Assembly (NCBI RefSeq): GCF_000014285.2
Contig: NC_008343.2
Span: 124,001-188,000, forward strand
From: Granulibacter bethesdensis CGDNIH1
Lineage (GTDB): Bacteria > Pseudomonadota > Alphaproteobacteria > Acetobacterales > Acetobacteraceae
Direction: 5' to 3'
Length of the DNA stretch: 64,000 nucleotides
Under the pieces are notes generated by a model. That model was not told where the DNA came from and searched no databases. It worked only from the letters and a program-made list of their open reading frames with translations. Every line of letters begins with the position of its first letter. Position 1 is the stretch's first letter. Below are positions 18,333 to 27,849 of this stretch, piece by piece. The translations under genes and the position numbers were made by a program.

Positions 18333-18803
18333 ATGATACGTGGTGCCTATGTTTTCAGCGGATTGGTCGTGGCGGCTGCCACCCTTGTGGCAAGTGCCGT
18401 TTCGGCCCAGACGCGGATCGGGTCGATCAATACGAGCTTTCGCTGGCTGGGGCCGGATGACAGGATCATTGTCGAGCGTTTCGATGATCCGAAAGTGCAG
18501 GGCGTTTCCTGCTATCTGTCACGTGCAGCGACTGGCGGGATGAAAGGCTGGGTCGGGTTGGCCGAGGATCCCAGCCGTTTTTCGGTCGCCTGCCAGCGCA
18601 CCGGCCATGTCACGCTGCCGCCGGATCTTCCGAAGCAGGAGACGGTGGCGTTCGTCTCCTCCTCCCTGTTTTTCAAATCGTTCCAGATCATCAGGCTGGT
18701 CGATCCTGACCGGCCGGTGCTGGTTTATACCGTGGTCAGTACGAAACTGGTGAAAGGATCGCCCTTCAATGCGATTTCCGTGGTCGGGCTGGACGGGCCG
18801 TAA
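18333..18803 (+). CDS. creA: CreA family periplasmic protein
   Basis: 156 residues from the ATG at 18333, chosen because GGAG lies seven bases upstream and the protein then begins with a clean signal peptide (MIRGAYVFSGLVVAAATLVA to AVSAQ). The mature part matches CreA: RIGSINTSFRWLGPDD, VERFDDPKVQGVSCYLSRA and GLAEDPSRFSVACQ. CreA is a conserved small exported protein of unknown function. It begins 25 bases after the binding-protein gene and may be its last operon member. It converges on the tlpA-like gene with a nine-base gap. Confidence 0.88.
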   Translation: MIRGAYVFSGLVVAAATLVASAVSAQTRIGSINTSFRWLGPDDRIIVERFDDPKVQGVSCYLSRAATGGMKGWVGLAEDPSRFSVACQRTGHVTLPPDLPKQETVAFVSSSLFFKSFQIIRLVDPDRPVLVYTVVSTKLVKGSPFNAISVVGLDGP

Positions 18804-18812
18804 CGCCCTCCC

Positions 18813-19391
18813 TCAGCCGACCAGCGCCCGGATGGCATCGTGGTAGGCGGGGGCGGCCCAGTTCGTTCCCCCCTCCAGCCGGGCGCGCTCCCGGCCCTGC
18901 CGGTCGATGATCAGTGTGGTGGGGATTCCGCGCAGCTTCAGTGCGGTCTGGGCTTCCCCATCATGATCCAGCCATGTGCCGAGATGGACGATGCCGTGCT
19001 TGCGGTAGAAACTATCCACCGCCTGCACGCCGCCCTGATCGGCGGAGAGCGGCAGCACGACGATCCCCTCATCTTTCACTGCGGCGGCAAGCTGATCCAG
19101 CGAGGGCATTTCCGCAACGCAGGGCGCACACCATGTGGCCCACAAATTCAGCACTACGCCCTTGCCGCTGAAATAGGCCATGCTGCGTGTATCACCCATG
19201 GCGTCGGTAAAGCGGAAGGCGGGCAGCCTGGCAGGCGGGTCGACCGGTTTCAGCCCGTGCGGCAGTTCCCCTATTGTTGCGCCGCTGGCTTGTGACAGAG
19301 CCAGTTTGCGCCCCATGACGCCGCCCGCTAGGGTGCCGCCAATGGCCGCCAGCATCGTGCGGCGGGTTTTTAAATGCTTGCTGACAGGCAT
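18813..19391 (-). CDS. TlpA-like thiol:disulfide oxidoreductase, probable Tat substrate
   Basis: 192 residues. The N-terminus has [16 protein letters not shown], which resembles a twin-arginine signal. The thioredoxin-like domain carries the active site [15 protein letters not shown] and the cis-proline loop [12 protein letters not shown], with a TlpA-type central insert. It would reduce disulfides in the periplasm, for example during cytochrome c maturation. In many Alphaproteobacteria a tlpA gene lies divergent from argH, as here; the two ORFs start only 19 bases apart. Confidence 0.9.
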   Translation of the reverse strand: MPVSKHLKTRRTMLAAIGGTLAGGVMGRKLALSQASGATIGELPHGLKPVDPPARLPAFRFTDAMGDTRSMAYFSGKGVVLNLWATWCAPCVAEMPSLDQLAAAVKDEGIVVLPLSADQGGVQAVDSFYRKHGIVHLGTWLDHDGEAQTALKLRGIPTTLIIDRQGRERARLEGGTNWAAPAYHDAIRALVG

Positions 19392-19409
19392 GACGACAGG
19401 CCTTCCTTC

Positions 19410-20843
19410 ATGACGAACGATCAGACGACCACCACCGGCGATTCAGGGCAGAGATCAGCCAATATGCAATGGGGCGGACGCTTTGCTGCCGGTCCTGCCG
19501 CGATCATGCAAGAGATCAATGCGTCGATCGGTTTCGATCAGAAATTGTGGCGGCAGGATATTCGCGGCTCCATGGCGCATGCGGCGATGCTCGCTCATGT
19601 GGGTATCATATCCGGGGAAGACGCGCAGGTCATCCGCTCAGGTCTTGAGCGAATCGCTGCCGAGATCGAGGAAGGACAATTCACTTTTTCCGTCGCACTG
19701 GAAGATATTCACATGAATATCGAAGCCCGGTTGACCGAGCGGATCGGTGAGGCCGGGAAGCGCCTGCACACCGCACGCAGCCGTAATGATCAGGTTGCGA
19801 CCGATTTTCGTCTTTGGATCAGGGATGCGATTGACGGGCTGGATGCGCAGCTGGCCGATCTGATGCGGGCGCTGGTCGCACGCGCCACCGACCATGCGGC
19901 GGACCCGATGCCGGGCTTCACCCATCTTCAGACCGCACAGCCGGTGACGTTCGGCCATCACCTGCTGGCCTATGTCGAAATGCTGGCACGGGATCGCGGT
20001 CGTCTGGCCGATGCACGTAAACGCCTGAATGAATGTCCGCTCGGCTCGGCGGCGCTGGCGGGAACGTCCTTCCCGATCGACCGCCGCATGACTGCCGCGG
20101 CGCTGGGCTTCGACCGGCCGACGCGCAATTCGCTGGATGCGGTGTCGGATCGTGATTTCGCGCTGGAGTTTTTATCGGCAGCCTCCATTTCCTCGATGCA
20201 TCTGTCGCGTCTGGCCGAGGAAATCGTCATCTGGTGCAGTGCGCCCTGGCGGTTCGTCTCTCTGTCCGATGCGTATACTACGGGCAGTTCCATCATGCCG
20301 CAAAAGCGCAATCCGGATGCGGCGGAGCTGGTCCGCGCCAAGGTCGGCCGTGTGATGGGTGATCTGATCGGCCTGATGACGGTGATGAAGGGCCTGCCGT
20401 TGGCCTATGCCAAGGACACGCAGGAGGATAAGGAGCCGGTGTTCGATGCGGCGGAAGCCTGGACATTATCCCTTGCCGCCATGGCCGGGATGGTGCGGGA
20501 CATGACCCCGAATACTGATCGCATGCGTTTCTTCGCCGGCAGCGGCTTTGCCACTGCGACCGATCTGGCCGATTACCTCGTGCGGGCGCTGCATCTGCCG
20601 TTCCGTACCGCGCATCACGTCACCGGGCGTCTGGTGGCGAAAGCGGAGGCAAAGGGAATCGACCTTGCCGAGCTGTCACTGGAAGAGATGCGGGAAGAAG
20701 AACCAGCCATCGGCGAGGATGTGTTTTCCGTGCTGACGGTCGATGCCTCCATTGCTTCGCGTCGAAGCGAAGGCGGCACCGCACCGGAAAATGTCGCGCA
20801 GCAGGCCGCATGGTGGCGGGATCAGTTGAAGGAGACGGCTTGA
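19410..20843 (+). CDS. argH: Argininosuccinate lyase
   Basis: 477 residues from the ATG at 19410 (an upstream in-frame start at 19374 would overlap tlpA). It catalyses cleavage of argininosuccinate to arginine and fumarate, the last step of arginine synthesis. Motifs of the fumarase/aspartase superfamily are clear: [30 protein letters not shown] and the signature [12 protein letters not shown] containing the catalytic serine loop. The stop codon overlaps the start of a small lipoprotein gene (TGATG). Confidence 0.97.
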   Translation: MTNDQTTTTGDSGQRSANMQWGGRFAAGPAAIMQEINASIGFDQKLWRQDIRGSMAHAAMLAHVGIISGEDAQVIRSGLERIAAEIEEGQFTFSVALEDIHMNIEARLTERIGEAGKRLHTARSRNDQVATDFRLWIRDAIDGLDAQLADLMRALVARATDHAADPMPGFTHLQTAQPVTFGHHLLAYVEMLARDRGRLADARKRLNECPLGSAALAGTSFPIDRRMTAAALGFDRPTRNSLDAVSDRDFALEFLSAASISSMHLSRLAEEIVIWCSAPWRFVSLSDAYTTGSSIMPQKRNPDAAELVRAKVGRVMGDLIGLMTVMKGLPLAYAKDTQEDKEPVFDAAEAWTLSLAAMAGMVRDMTPNTDRMRFFAGSGFATATDLADYLVRALHLPFRTAHHVTGRLVAKAEAKGIDLAELSLEEMREEEPAIGEDVFSVLTVDASIASRRSEGGTAPENVAQQAAWWRDQLKETA

Positions 20844-20986
20844 TGACCTGTTTGCGGGCATTTTCCCTGATGGTACTGCTGCTGGGTCTGGGGTTCGGCC
20901 TGACGGCCTGCGGCAAGCGTGGTGCTCCGTCCCCACCCGGGCCGCCGGACCAGATTACATATCCCCATACCTACCCGAGCCGCTGA
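20843..20986 (+). CDS. Small lipoprotein, LptM/YifL-like
   Basis: A 47-codon gene whose ATG overlaps the argH stop. The product starts [20 protein letters not shown], then TAC, a lipobox with the acylated Cys at 23, followed by GKRGAPSPPGPPDQITYPHTY. The lipobox followed by CGKRG/CGxKGP and a short proline-rich tail is the pattern of the YifL/LptM family, often found next to diaminopimelate/lysine genes. LptM helps the LPS translocon LptD mature in E. coli; the same role here is an inference from pattern and context. It is co-transcribed with argH and lysA. Confidence 0.85.
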   Translation: MTCLRAFSLMVLLLGLGFGLTACGKRGAPSPPGPPDQITYPHTYPSR

Positions 20987-21002
20987 CCAGGGAATTGCTG
21001 TG

Positions 21003-22346
21003 ATGGACATGCATGTGACGGATACGGACCGACCGGACCCTTCGGTGATGGAACTCATTGCCGCACGCCCGAGCCTTTCCATGCATGCGATGGATGGATT
21101 GCTGCTGGATGATGTGCCGCTGAATGCCATTGCCGATGCTCAGGGCACGCCGTGCTGGGTCTACTCGGCGGGGACGTTCCGCCGGCGTTACCGGCTGTTG
21201 CGTGATGCGCTGGCGGAGGCAGGGATCGCGCCGCATATCCATTTCGCCGTGAAGGCCAATGACCATCTTGCCGTGCTGCGTCTGCTCGGCAATGAGGGGG
21301 CGGGCGCGGATGTGGTCAGTGGCGGCGAACTCAGCCGTGCGCGGGCCGCTGGCATTCCGGGGGAGCGGATCGTGTTCTCCGGTGTTGGCAAGACCGCGGC
21401 AGAGCTGACACTGGCTCTGTCCGAAGGGATCGCCCAGATCAATGTGGAGAGCGCGGAGGAGCTGGAGATGCTCTCCGCCATTGCCTGCGGTATGGGCCGC
21501 ACGGCGCGGATCGCGCTGCGGGTCAATCCGGATGTGGATGCCGGTACGCACCCCAAGATTACGACAGGTCTGGCCGATAACAAATTCGGCATTCAGGCCG
21601 GGGATGTGCCTGCCCTGTATGCGCGGGCTGCGTCCCTGCCTGGGATCGAACCGGTCGGCCTCGCTATGCATATCGGCAGCCAGATCAATGTCATGACCCC
21701 CTTCCTGGCCGCATTCCGCCGTATGGCGATTCTGGTGCAGGCGCTGCGGGATCAGGGATTGACAGTCAGGCTGGTGGATTGTGGGGGTGGTCTGGGGATC
21801 GATTATCGCGGCGATGTCACCTCCACCCCGGCGGCGCTGGCTGGGGCGATGAAGGCAGAGCTGGGCGGTCTGGACGTGCAGCTGGTGCTGGAGCCGGGGC
21901 GCTGGCTGGCCGGTCCTGCCGGTGTGCTGCTGTCCAGCGTCGTCCTGGTGAAGCAGTCCCGTCCGCGTCCTTTCGTGGTGCTGGATGCGGCGATGAACGA
22001 TCTGCTGCGGCCCTCCCTGTATGAGGCATGGCACGGAATCGTGCCCTTATCCGCGGTTGAGGCCGCGCATATGCCGATCGACTGCGATGTGGTGGGTCCG
22101 GTCTGTGAAACCGGTGATACCTTTGCGCGGTCGCGGTCGCTGCCGCCGCTTCAGGGCGGCAGCCGGGTCGCAATTCTGGAGGCGGGGGCTTACGGTGCGG
22201 TGATGAGCTCCACATATAATGCCAGACCACTGGCGGCTCAGGTGCTGGTTGATGATGGGCACTGGGCGGTGATCCGCCCGCGTCAGACGGTCGATGCGTT
22301 GTGGCGTGATGAGGTGATTCCACCGCATCTCACCCGGCAGGGCTGA
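21003..22346 (+). CDS. lysA: Diaminopimelate decarboxylase
   Basis: 447 residues from the ATG at 21003 (a GTG immediately before is possible). This PLP enzyme converts meso-diaminopimelate to lysine. The PLP lysine is in HFAVKANDH, the glycine-rich phosphate-binding part in DCGGGLGIDY, substrate-binding EPGRWLAGPAG follows, and VVGPVCETGD carries the active-site cysteine of the partner subunit. About 25 residues precede the usual start of the fold. It lies 16 bases after the small lipoprotein gene, the usual argH-lipoprotein-lysA order. Confidence 0.96.
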   Translation: MDMHVTDTDRPDPSVMELIAARPSLSMHAMDGLLLDDVPLNAIADAQGTPCWVYSAGTFRRRYRLLRDALAEAGIAPHIHFAVKANDHLAVLRLLGNEGAGADVVSGGELSRARAAGIPGERIVFSGVGKTAAELTLALSEGIAQINVESAEELEMLSAIACGMGRTARIALRVNPDVDAGTHPKITTGLADNKFGIQAGDVPALYARAASLPGIEPVGLAMHIGSQINVMTPFLAAFRRMAILVQALRDQGLTVRLVDCGGGLGIDYRGDVTSTPAALAGAMKAELGGLDVQLVLEPGRWLAGPAGVLLSSVVLVKQSRPRPFVVLDAAMNDLLRPSLYEAWHGIVPLSAVEAAHMPIDCDVVGPVCETGDTFARSRSLPPLQGGSRVAILEAGAYGAVMSSTYNARPLAAQVLVDDGHWAVIRPRQTVDALWRDEVIPPHLTRQG

Positions 22347-22398
22347 CAGCAACCCGCAACAGGCAACGGAGGGGCAGCCGTATGGAGTATCGGGCCGG

Positions 22399-25131
22399 AT
22401 GACGGCGGAGAATCCTTCCACGCTTCCTCCAATACTTGCGCAGCGGCGGCGGCAGGCATTGCGCGTGCTGCGCCTGGAGCGGTTCTGCCGTGCCGCCTGG
22501 CCGCTTCTGCCTGCCACCGGCTTATTTATCAGCCTTGTTTTGCTGGATGTCTGGACGTGGCTGCCGCCATGGCCGCATCTGATTCTGCTGATCGTATTCT
22601 GGGCCGGGCTTGGCATCTGGATTGTATGGCGGTGGCGGGTTCTGCCGAAGCCGCTCCGGACCGATGCCGACCGGCGGCTGGAGCAGGATGCCGGACTGGT
22701 CCATCGCCCTTTAGCCACGCTGGATGACCGGCCTGCCCGGGGCAGTTCCCCCATGGCGCAGGCTTTATGGCAGGCCCATACACACTTTGTGCTGGATCAG
22801 GTGCGGACACTCCGCCCGGCGGTGCTACGTCCCGGCATTGCTGGCAGGGATTGTTTCGCCCTGCGGGCCTTGTCGGTGATTGTATTGGCGGCATTGGGGG
22901 TCAGTGCCGGGGGAGATTTTTCCACTCGGCTGGCGCATGCACTCTGGCCGGTTCTGCCCCCTGCGCCATCCGTTCCGGGGCCAGTGGTGCAGGCATGGAT
23001 TACGCCGCCCGCCTATACCGGACTACCTCCGATCTTCCTGCATGGCGAAACCGATGCGGCGCATCATCCTTACGTGGTTCCGATCAGTTCAGTGCTGTCT
23101 CTGACCGTCTCCGGTCTCGATACGCCGCCGGGGCTGGAACTGGATGGTCACAGGACCCTTCTGCCCCGTCTGGCCAAGGGCAGTTTTCAGGCCAGCATTC
23201 CGTTGGGGCAGCAGGCTGTCCGCCCTGATGCACCTCTGACATTGCGAGCGGGCGGCGGGGCTGTGCTTGCTACATGGCGCATCAGAATGGTGGCCGATGC
23301 GCCCCCGCAAGTCACTTTTACCGCGCTGCCGGAAAAGGCGGTGCATGGCTATGCGGTGCGTATTCCGTGGCAGGCACGGGACGATTACGGCATCGCCGGA
23401 GTGAGCGCGGTTCTGCGTCTGACTGAACGGCCTGATCTGCCTCCGGTGACTGTGCCGTTGCCGGTTCCAGCCGGACATCCGCGTGTAGCGGGAGGCGCGA
23501 CGGAGAGCGATCTGACTGCCAATCCATGGGCCGGGCTGCCGGTGACCCTGACTCTGACGGCAAATGATACGGCGGGACAGACCGGTCAGTCGGAGCCTGT
23601 GTCATTGATTTTGCCGCAGAAGCCGTTCCGTCATCCGCTGGCAAGAGCATTGCTGTCGATCCGTCAGTCTCTGGCACGCCGGCCGGAAGACCGGCGTAAC
23701 GCCGTTGGTGCGCTGGCGGAGCTGGGGGCTCAGCCCGATATTCTGGCTGATGATCCAGGAGGATACCTCAATCTGCGCGCCATTACGTCGGAGCTGGCCC
23801 GCAACATTTCCGCCTCTGCGATCAACGATGCGCTTAACCGGTTGTGGCTGCTGGCCCTGCATATCGAGGAAGGGGGCGCCGAGCGTACGGCCCGCGCTCT
23901 GTCCGCGGCCCGCCAGGAACTGCGGGAGGCGCTGAATCAGCAAAAAAACGGCGCGCCCCCGGATCAGCGTGAGATGCAGCGGCTGATGAGCCAGCTTGAA
24001 CGCGCCCTGTCCGATCATCTGAAGCAGATGGCGGAGCAGGCGAGCCGGGAAGCGGCAACACCCGTCCCGGAGGACCGGAACGCCTCCCTGATGGACCGTC
24101 TGCGCAAACTGGACGAGCAGATGCGGCAGGCTTTGAAAGAGGGCCGGATGGAGGATGCCCGCCGCGCCATGGCGTCGCTGGATCGCGCTCTGGACCGGTT
24201 GCAGCATGCAAAGCCGTTAACGGCTGAACAGAAGGCGCGCCGGGCGAAGCAGCAGCAGGCCAGACGGCAGGCGCAGGAACAGATGAAAGCGTTGCAGGAT
24301 CTGACCCGCCGGCAGGCCGGATTACTGGATAATGCACAGAAGCGTGCTGAGGCGGCTCAGCAGGATGCCCCGCGCTTTCCGGATTTCGGCCCGGAGAATG
24401 ATCCTGATGACGGGCCGCCCGATCAGCAGGGGCAGGGAGGCAGTCAATCTCAATCGGGACAACCTCCCTCAGGACAACCGGGCCAGCAGGGCGGACGGGC
24501 TGATCCGGCAGAGGCCTTGCGAAAAGCGGATGAGACCACCCAGCAGGATGTGCGCCACAAACTGGCCGATCTGATGCAGCAGCTGAGTGAAAAAGGTGGG
24601 CAGATTCCACGCGGGATGGCGCAGGCTGATGCTGCGATGCGCGAGGCGATCGAAGCAATGCGCCGTGGCCGTGACGATCAGACGGTCGATGCGGAACGGC
24701 GGGCGCTCCAGAAACTGGCGGAGGGCCAGCAGGACATCAATCGCCAGCAGCAGGCCAATAAAGGTGGCCGACCCGGTCAGGATCAGGGCGGAGAGGAACA
24801 GGAGGATGGCGATGAGGATGGGGTGACGCTCGGCGCCCCCTCTCAAGGCCAGCGCCGGGAGTCGGATGGCGGGCAAACGCCCGGCGAACAGGCCGGTGAC
24901 AATGACAGTGATGGGGCGGGTGATCAGCATGATCGGCGCGATCCATTCGGACGCAGCCGCTCCGTGGGATCGGCTGCGGGGGATGAGAATGGCGACGATG
25001 TCCGCCTGCCCGGGCAGATGGAGCCGATGCGCAGCCGGGATGTGCAGCAGGAATTGCGCCGCCGCGGTGCCGAGCGTAACCGCCCGCAGGAGGAACTGGA
25101 TTATATCGACCGGTTGTTGCAGCAGTTTTGA
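22399..25131 (+). CDS. TIGR02302/DUF4175 family membrane protein
   Basis: 910 residues. Two or three membrane segments lie in the first 200 residues (e.g. LLPATGLFISLVLLDVW and LILLIVFWAGLGIWIVW). A periplasmic beta-rich part follows (about 210-400), then a long charged alpha-helical section (about 480-680) and a Gln/Gly/Asp-rich low-complexity tail containing QQGQGGSQSQSGQ. The final conserved motif is ELDYIDRLLQQF. The family is widespread in Alphaproteobacteria directly upstream of ftsE-ftsX; function is unknown, but position and topology suggest a role in envelope or division. Confidence 0.85.
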   Translation: MTAENPSTLPPILAQRRRQALRVLRLERFCRAAWPLLPATGLFISLVLLDVWTWLPPWPHLILLIVFWAGLGIWIVWRWRVLPKPLRTDADRRLEQDAGLVHRPLATLDDRPARGSSPMAQALWQAHTHFVLDQVRTLRPAVLRPGIAGRDCFALRALSVIVLAALGVSAGGDFSTRLAHALWPVLPPAPSVPGPVVQAWITPPAYTGLPPIFLHGETDAAHHPYVVPISSVLSLTVSGLDTPPGLELDGHRTLLPRLAKGSFQASIPLGQQAVRPDAPLTLRAGGGAVLATWRIRMVADAPPQVTFTALPEKAVHGYAVRIPWQARDDYGIAGVSAVLRLTERPDLPPVTVPLPVPAGHPRVAGGATESDLTANPWAGLPVTLTLTANDTAGQTGQSEPVSLILPQKPFRHPLARALLSIRQSLARRPEDRRNAVGALAELGAQPDILADDPGGYLNLRAITSELARNISASAINDALNRLWLLALHIEEGGAERTARALSAARQELREALNQQKNGAPPDQREMQRLMSQLERALSDHLKQMAEQASREAATPVPEDRNASLMDRLRKLDEQMRQALKEGRMEDARRAMASLDRALDRLQHAKPLTAEQKARRAKQQQARRQAQEQMKALQDLTRRQAGLLDNAQKRAEAAQQDAPRFPDFGPENDPDDGPPDQQGQGGSQSQSGQPPSGQPGQQGGRADPAEALRKADETTQQDVRHKLADLMQQLSEKGGQIPRGMAQADAAMREAIEAMRRGRDDQTVDAERRALQKLAEGQQDINRQQQANKGGRPGQDQGGEEQEDGDEDGVTLGAPSQGQRRESDGGQTPGEQAGDNDSDGAGDQHDRRDPFGRSRSVGSAAGDENGDDVRLPGQMEPMRSRDVQQELRRRGAERNRPQEELDYIDRLLQQF

Positions 25132-25221
25132 TCCACAGTTATCGATGCATTTCAGACTTCTCCCCATCATGGCAAAATCGTTTTTCAGTCGGCAGGATGC
25201 GGTGGAGGCAAGGGTGCTGAC

Positions 25222-26139
25222 ATGATCCGGTTTGAGCAGGTTGGACTGCGCTATGAACCATTGCGTGGGGCAACGGGCAGCACGATTCTGCGTGATACTG
25301 ATCAGCCCGGTCTTGCTGAGCCGGGGGAAGTGCTGCGTGATGTTTCCCTGACAGTGCCCGATGGTAGCTTCCGCTGGCTGCTCGGTCCTTCCGGTGCGGG
25401 GAAAAGCAGTCTGCTGCGGTTGATGTACGCGGCGATCCGTCCGACCCGTGGCCGCATTATGTTGCTGGGGGCTGATCTGGCTGTGACACCGCGGGCGGCA
25501 TTGCCTGTCCTGCGTCGGCGGATCGGGGTGGTGTTTCAGGATTTTCGCCTTTTGCCGCATCTGAACGCGTTCGACAATGTCGCCTTGCCCTTGCGGATTG
25601 CGGGCCGCCCGGAGGGCCAGATCAGGGCCGATGTGGCGGAGTTGCTGCGCTGGGTCGGTCTGGCCCGCAAGATGAACGCCCGCCCTGCTGAGTTATCGGG
25701 TGGCGAGCAGCAGCGTGTAGCCATTGCAAGGGCTGTGATTGGACGTCCCGCCTTGATTCTGGCGGATGAGCCGACCGGCAATCTGGATGAAGCTCAGGCG
25801 GAACGGCTGATGCAGCTTCTGAAGGAGTTGAACCGGTTGGGAACGACGATCGTGGTGGCGACGCATAATGACGGGCTGGTGGCCCGTCATCCCGCACCCG
25901 CCTTGCGTCTGGCCCATGGCCATGTGTTGGCTGAGGATACCGGATGGACGCAGGGTATGATCGGGCGGGAATCCGGCTTTTCCTACGGTCTCGCAGCACC
26001 GGATGAGGAAGTAGCCTACCCTCATGCTTCGGTTGCTCCGGCCGGGCTGCATGGGTCTGCACCGCTGCAACCGGTAAGAAACGGCGCGGCTGTCGAGCGC
26101 TCCTTCAGAAACAGGCCAGCCGGGAGCCGTTTTCTCTGA
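25222..26139 (+). CDS. ftsE: Cell division ATP-binding protein FtsE, with long C-terminal tail
   Basis: 305 residues, against about 220-235 for typical FtsE. It has Walker [10 protein letters not shown] at 55-63, the signature LSGGEQQRV, and Walker [13 protein letters not shown]. FtsE powers FtsX to control peptidoglycan hydrolases at the septum. An insert near residues 15-36 ([20 protein letters not shown]) and a tail of roughly 70 residues after [11 protein letters not shown] are unusual. The tail is not hydrophobic and ends [13 protein letters not shown] do not recognise a domain in it. The gene lies 22 bases before ftsX. Confidence 0.93.
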   Translation: MIRFEQVGLRYEPLRGATGSTILRDTDQPGLAEPGEVLRDVSLTVPDGSFRWLLGPSGAGKSSLLRLMYAAIRPTRGRIMLLGADLAVTPRAALPVLRRRIGVVFQDFRLLPHLNAFDNVALPLRIAGRPEGQIRADVAELLRWVGLARKMNARPAELSGGEQQRVAIARAVIGRPALILADEPTGNLDEAQAERLMQLLKELNRLGTTIVVATHNDGLVARHPAPALRLAHGHVLAEDTGWTQGMIGRESGFSYGLAAPDEEVAYPHASVAPAGLHGSAPLQPVRNGAAVERSFRNRPAGSRFL

Positions 26140-26161
26140 TGCGTTATGATGCCCGCCGCCC

Positions 26162-27196
26162 ATGAGCACCCGTCAGGAAAGACAACGCCGTCGGGCAGAG
26201 GAACGCCGCACCCGCCGGCTGCGCCCGATGCGTTTCGACGATCTGGGGCTGCGTCGTGCCCTGTCGGACCGGCTGCTGCCTTTGCTGGTGGCAGCCATGG
26301 CGTTTCTGGCGGCTCTGGCATTCGCAGGCTATGTTGCGGCTGATGCTTTGGGTCGCCATTGGCAGGAAGGCGCTGCGGCCTCCATGACCGTGCAGGTGCC
26401 ACGGCCGACAGCCAGTGCCGATGATAAAGCTACGCCGGAGGCTGGAAGGAATCAGGCGGATACGCGGCGTGATGCCGTGCTGGCCGTGCTGCGTGCCACG
26501 CGGGGTATCGCTTCGGCCGAGCCGATGTCGGATCAGGAACTGACCATGCTCCTGCGTCCCTGGCTCGGCTCGGATGCCGAAACATTATCCCTGCCGCTCC
26601 CGGCTGTAATCCGTGTGCGTCAGAATGCGGCCGGAAGTCCGGGGGGTGGCCAGGGGGGTGGTGCGACGCTGGATATGACTGCGCTGGCGGCGGCGCTGGA
26701 GCGGGTTGCCCCTGGCACCGCTGTGGAAAGCCACGGTGTCTGGCTGGGCCGTCTGACCGCGCTGGCACACAGTCTTCAGCTCTGCGCTGGTCTGGTCTTG
26801 ATCGTCGTGACACTGGTTGCGGTCTGTGTCATTGCGGTGGCGACACGGGCGGGGCTGATGGCCCGACGGGAGGCAATTGAAATCGTGCATGGGCTGGGTG
26901 CTACGGATGGTTATATCGCACGGCGTTTTGCGGGGCGTACCACAGCCCTGGCCGCTGCCGGGGGATTGGCAGGCGGGGTGCTGGCTCTGCCGGTGTTGAT
27001 CTTCATGGGGCGGCTGACAGCGCCATTTGGCGGACTGAATGAGGTGGAGCCTGTGCAGGGTGGTTTGGCCGGGATTATCTCCTGGTTGCCTCCGGCGCTT
27101 TGGATGACGATACCCTCTATGCCGATGGGGGCTGCCTGTATCGGCTGGCTGACCACCCAGATGACTGTTCGCCGTTGGTTGAGGCGCCTGCCGTAG
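26162..27196 (+). CDS. ftsX: Cell division protein FtsX
   Basis: 344 residues. A basic cytoplasmic N-terminus (RQERQRRRAEERRTRRLRP) precedes the first membrane segment (LLPLLVAAMAFLAALAFAGYV). A periplasmic loop of about 150 residues follows, which should contact a peptidoglycan hydrolase or its activator. Three more membrane segments form the FtsX/MacB-like permease domain with the REAIEIVHGLGATDGYIARRF cytoplasmic stretch typical of FtsX (about residues 237-257). It forms a complex with FtsE encoded directly upstream. The stop lies two bases before the next start. Confidence 0.92.
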   Translation: MSTRQERQRRRAEERRTRRLRPMRFDDLGLRRALSDRLLPLLVAAMAFLAALAFAGYVAADALGRHWQEGAAASMTVQVPRPTASADDKATPEAGRNQADTRRDAVLAVLRATRGIASAEPMSDQELTMLLRPWLGSDAETLSLPLPAVIRVRQNAAGSPGGGQGGGATLDMTALAAALERVAPGTAVESHGVWLGRLTALAHSLQLCAGLVLIVVTLVAVCVIAVATRAGLMARREAIEIVHGLGATDGYIARRFAGRTTALAAAGGLAGGVLALPVLIFMGRLTAPFGGLNEVEPVQGGLAGIISWLPPALWMTIPSMPMGAACIGWLTTQMTVRRWLRRLP

Positions 27197-27198
27197 CG

Positions 27199-27825
27199 AT
27201 GGGATATACCGCTTCCCCCCTGTCGAGACGGATGGGCCGGGCCATGGTGAGCGTGCTGAACGGGTTCGGCCTGCTCGGTGGTTTTGCTCTGCTGGTCCTG
27301 TCCGGCGGATTTTTATGGTTTGCATGGCAAAGCCAGCATGTTCTCCGGGCACCATCCCATGCGGATGGTATCGTGGTTCTGACCGGCGGGGCGGAGCGTG
27401 TTGCGACCGGATTGAAGTTGCTCGCGGCTGGGCGAGGCAGCGTATTGTTGATTTCAGGCGTGGCCAAGGGTGCCTCGCTGGGCACGCTCGCCCGTGTGGC
27501 GGGAATTGATCCGACCCCTTTGGAGGGGCGCGTCATGCTGGGATATGAGGCCGCCACCACACGCGGTAATGCGCTGGAAACAGCCGACTGGGCGCATGAG
27601 CGACACCTGAGAAGCGTCATCGTCGTCACGGCGGGGTATCATATGCCCCGCGCATTGGCCGAGCTGCGGCGCGCCATGCCCGATGTGATACTATATCCGG
27701 AGACAGTGCACCCGGATCAGGGGGGCAGTCTGCTCAATATTTTGAAACTGCTGTCGTCTGAATATTTGAAATGGTTGGGTGCAGAGCTGCATCTGTCCAG
27801 CCTGACGCCGGTCCGTGAAACGTGA
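27199..27825 (+). CDS. YdcF/ElyC-like DUF218 membrane protein
   Basis: 208 residues from the ATG at 27199, two bases after the ftsX stop; the frame is open further upstream but overlaps ftsX. One N-terminal membrane segment (LLGGFALLVLSGGFLWFAW) precedes the DUF218 domain: DGIVVLTGGAERV, EAATTRGNALET and VVTAGYHMPRALAELRRAM. DUF218 proteins such as ElyC and SanA affect envelope integrity and lipid-carrier metabolism; the reaction is unknown. The position after ftsEX and before plsC is conserved in Alphaproteobacteria. Confidence 0.88.
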   Translation: MGYTASPLSRRMGRAMVSVLNGFGLLGGFALLVLSGGFLWFAWQSQHVLRAPSHADGIVVLTGGAERVATGLKLLAAGRGSVLLISGVAKGASLGTLARVAGIDPTPLEGRVMLGYEAATTRGNALETADWAHERHLRSVIVVTAGYHMPRALAELRRAMPDVILYPETVHPDQGGSLLNILKLLSSEYLKWLGAELHLSSLTPVRET

Positions 27826-27849
27826 TGAGCTGACAGGATCTGCAAGGGA

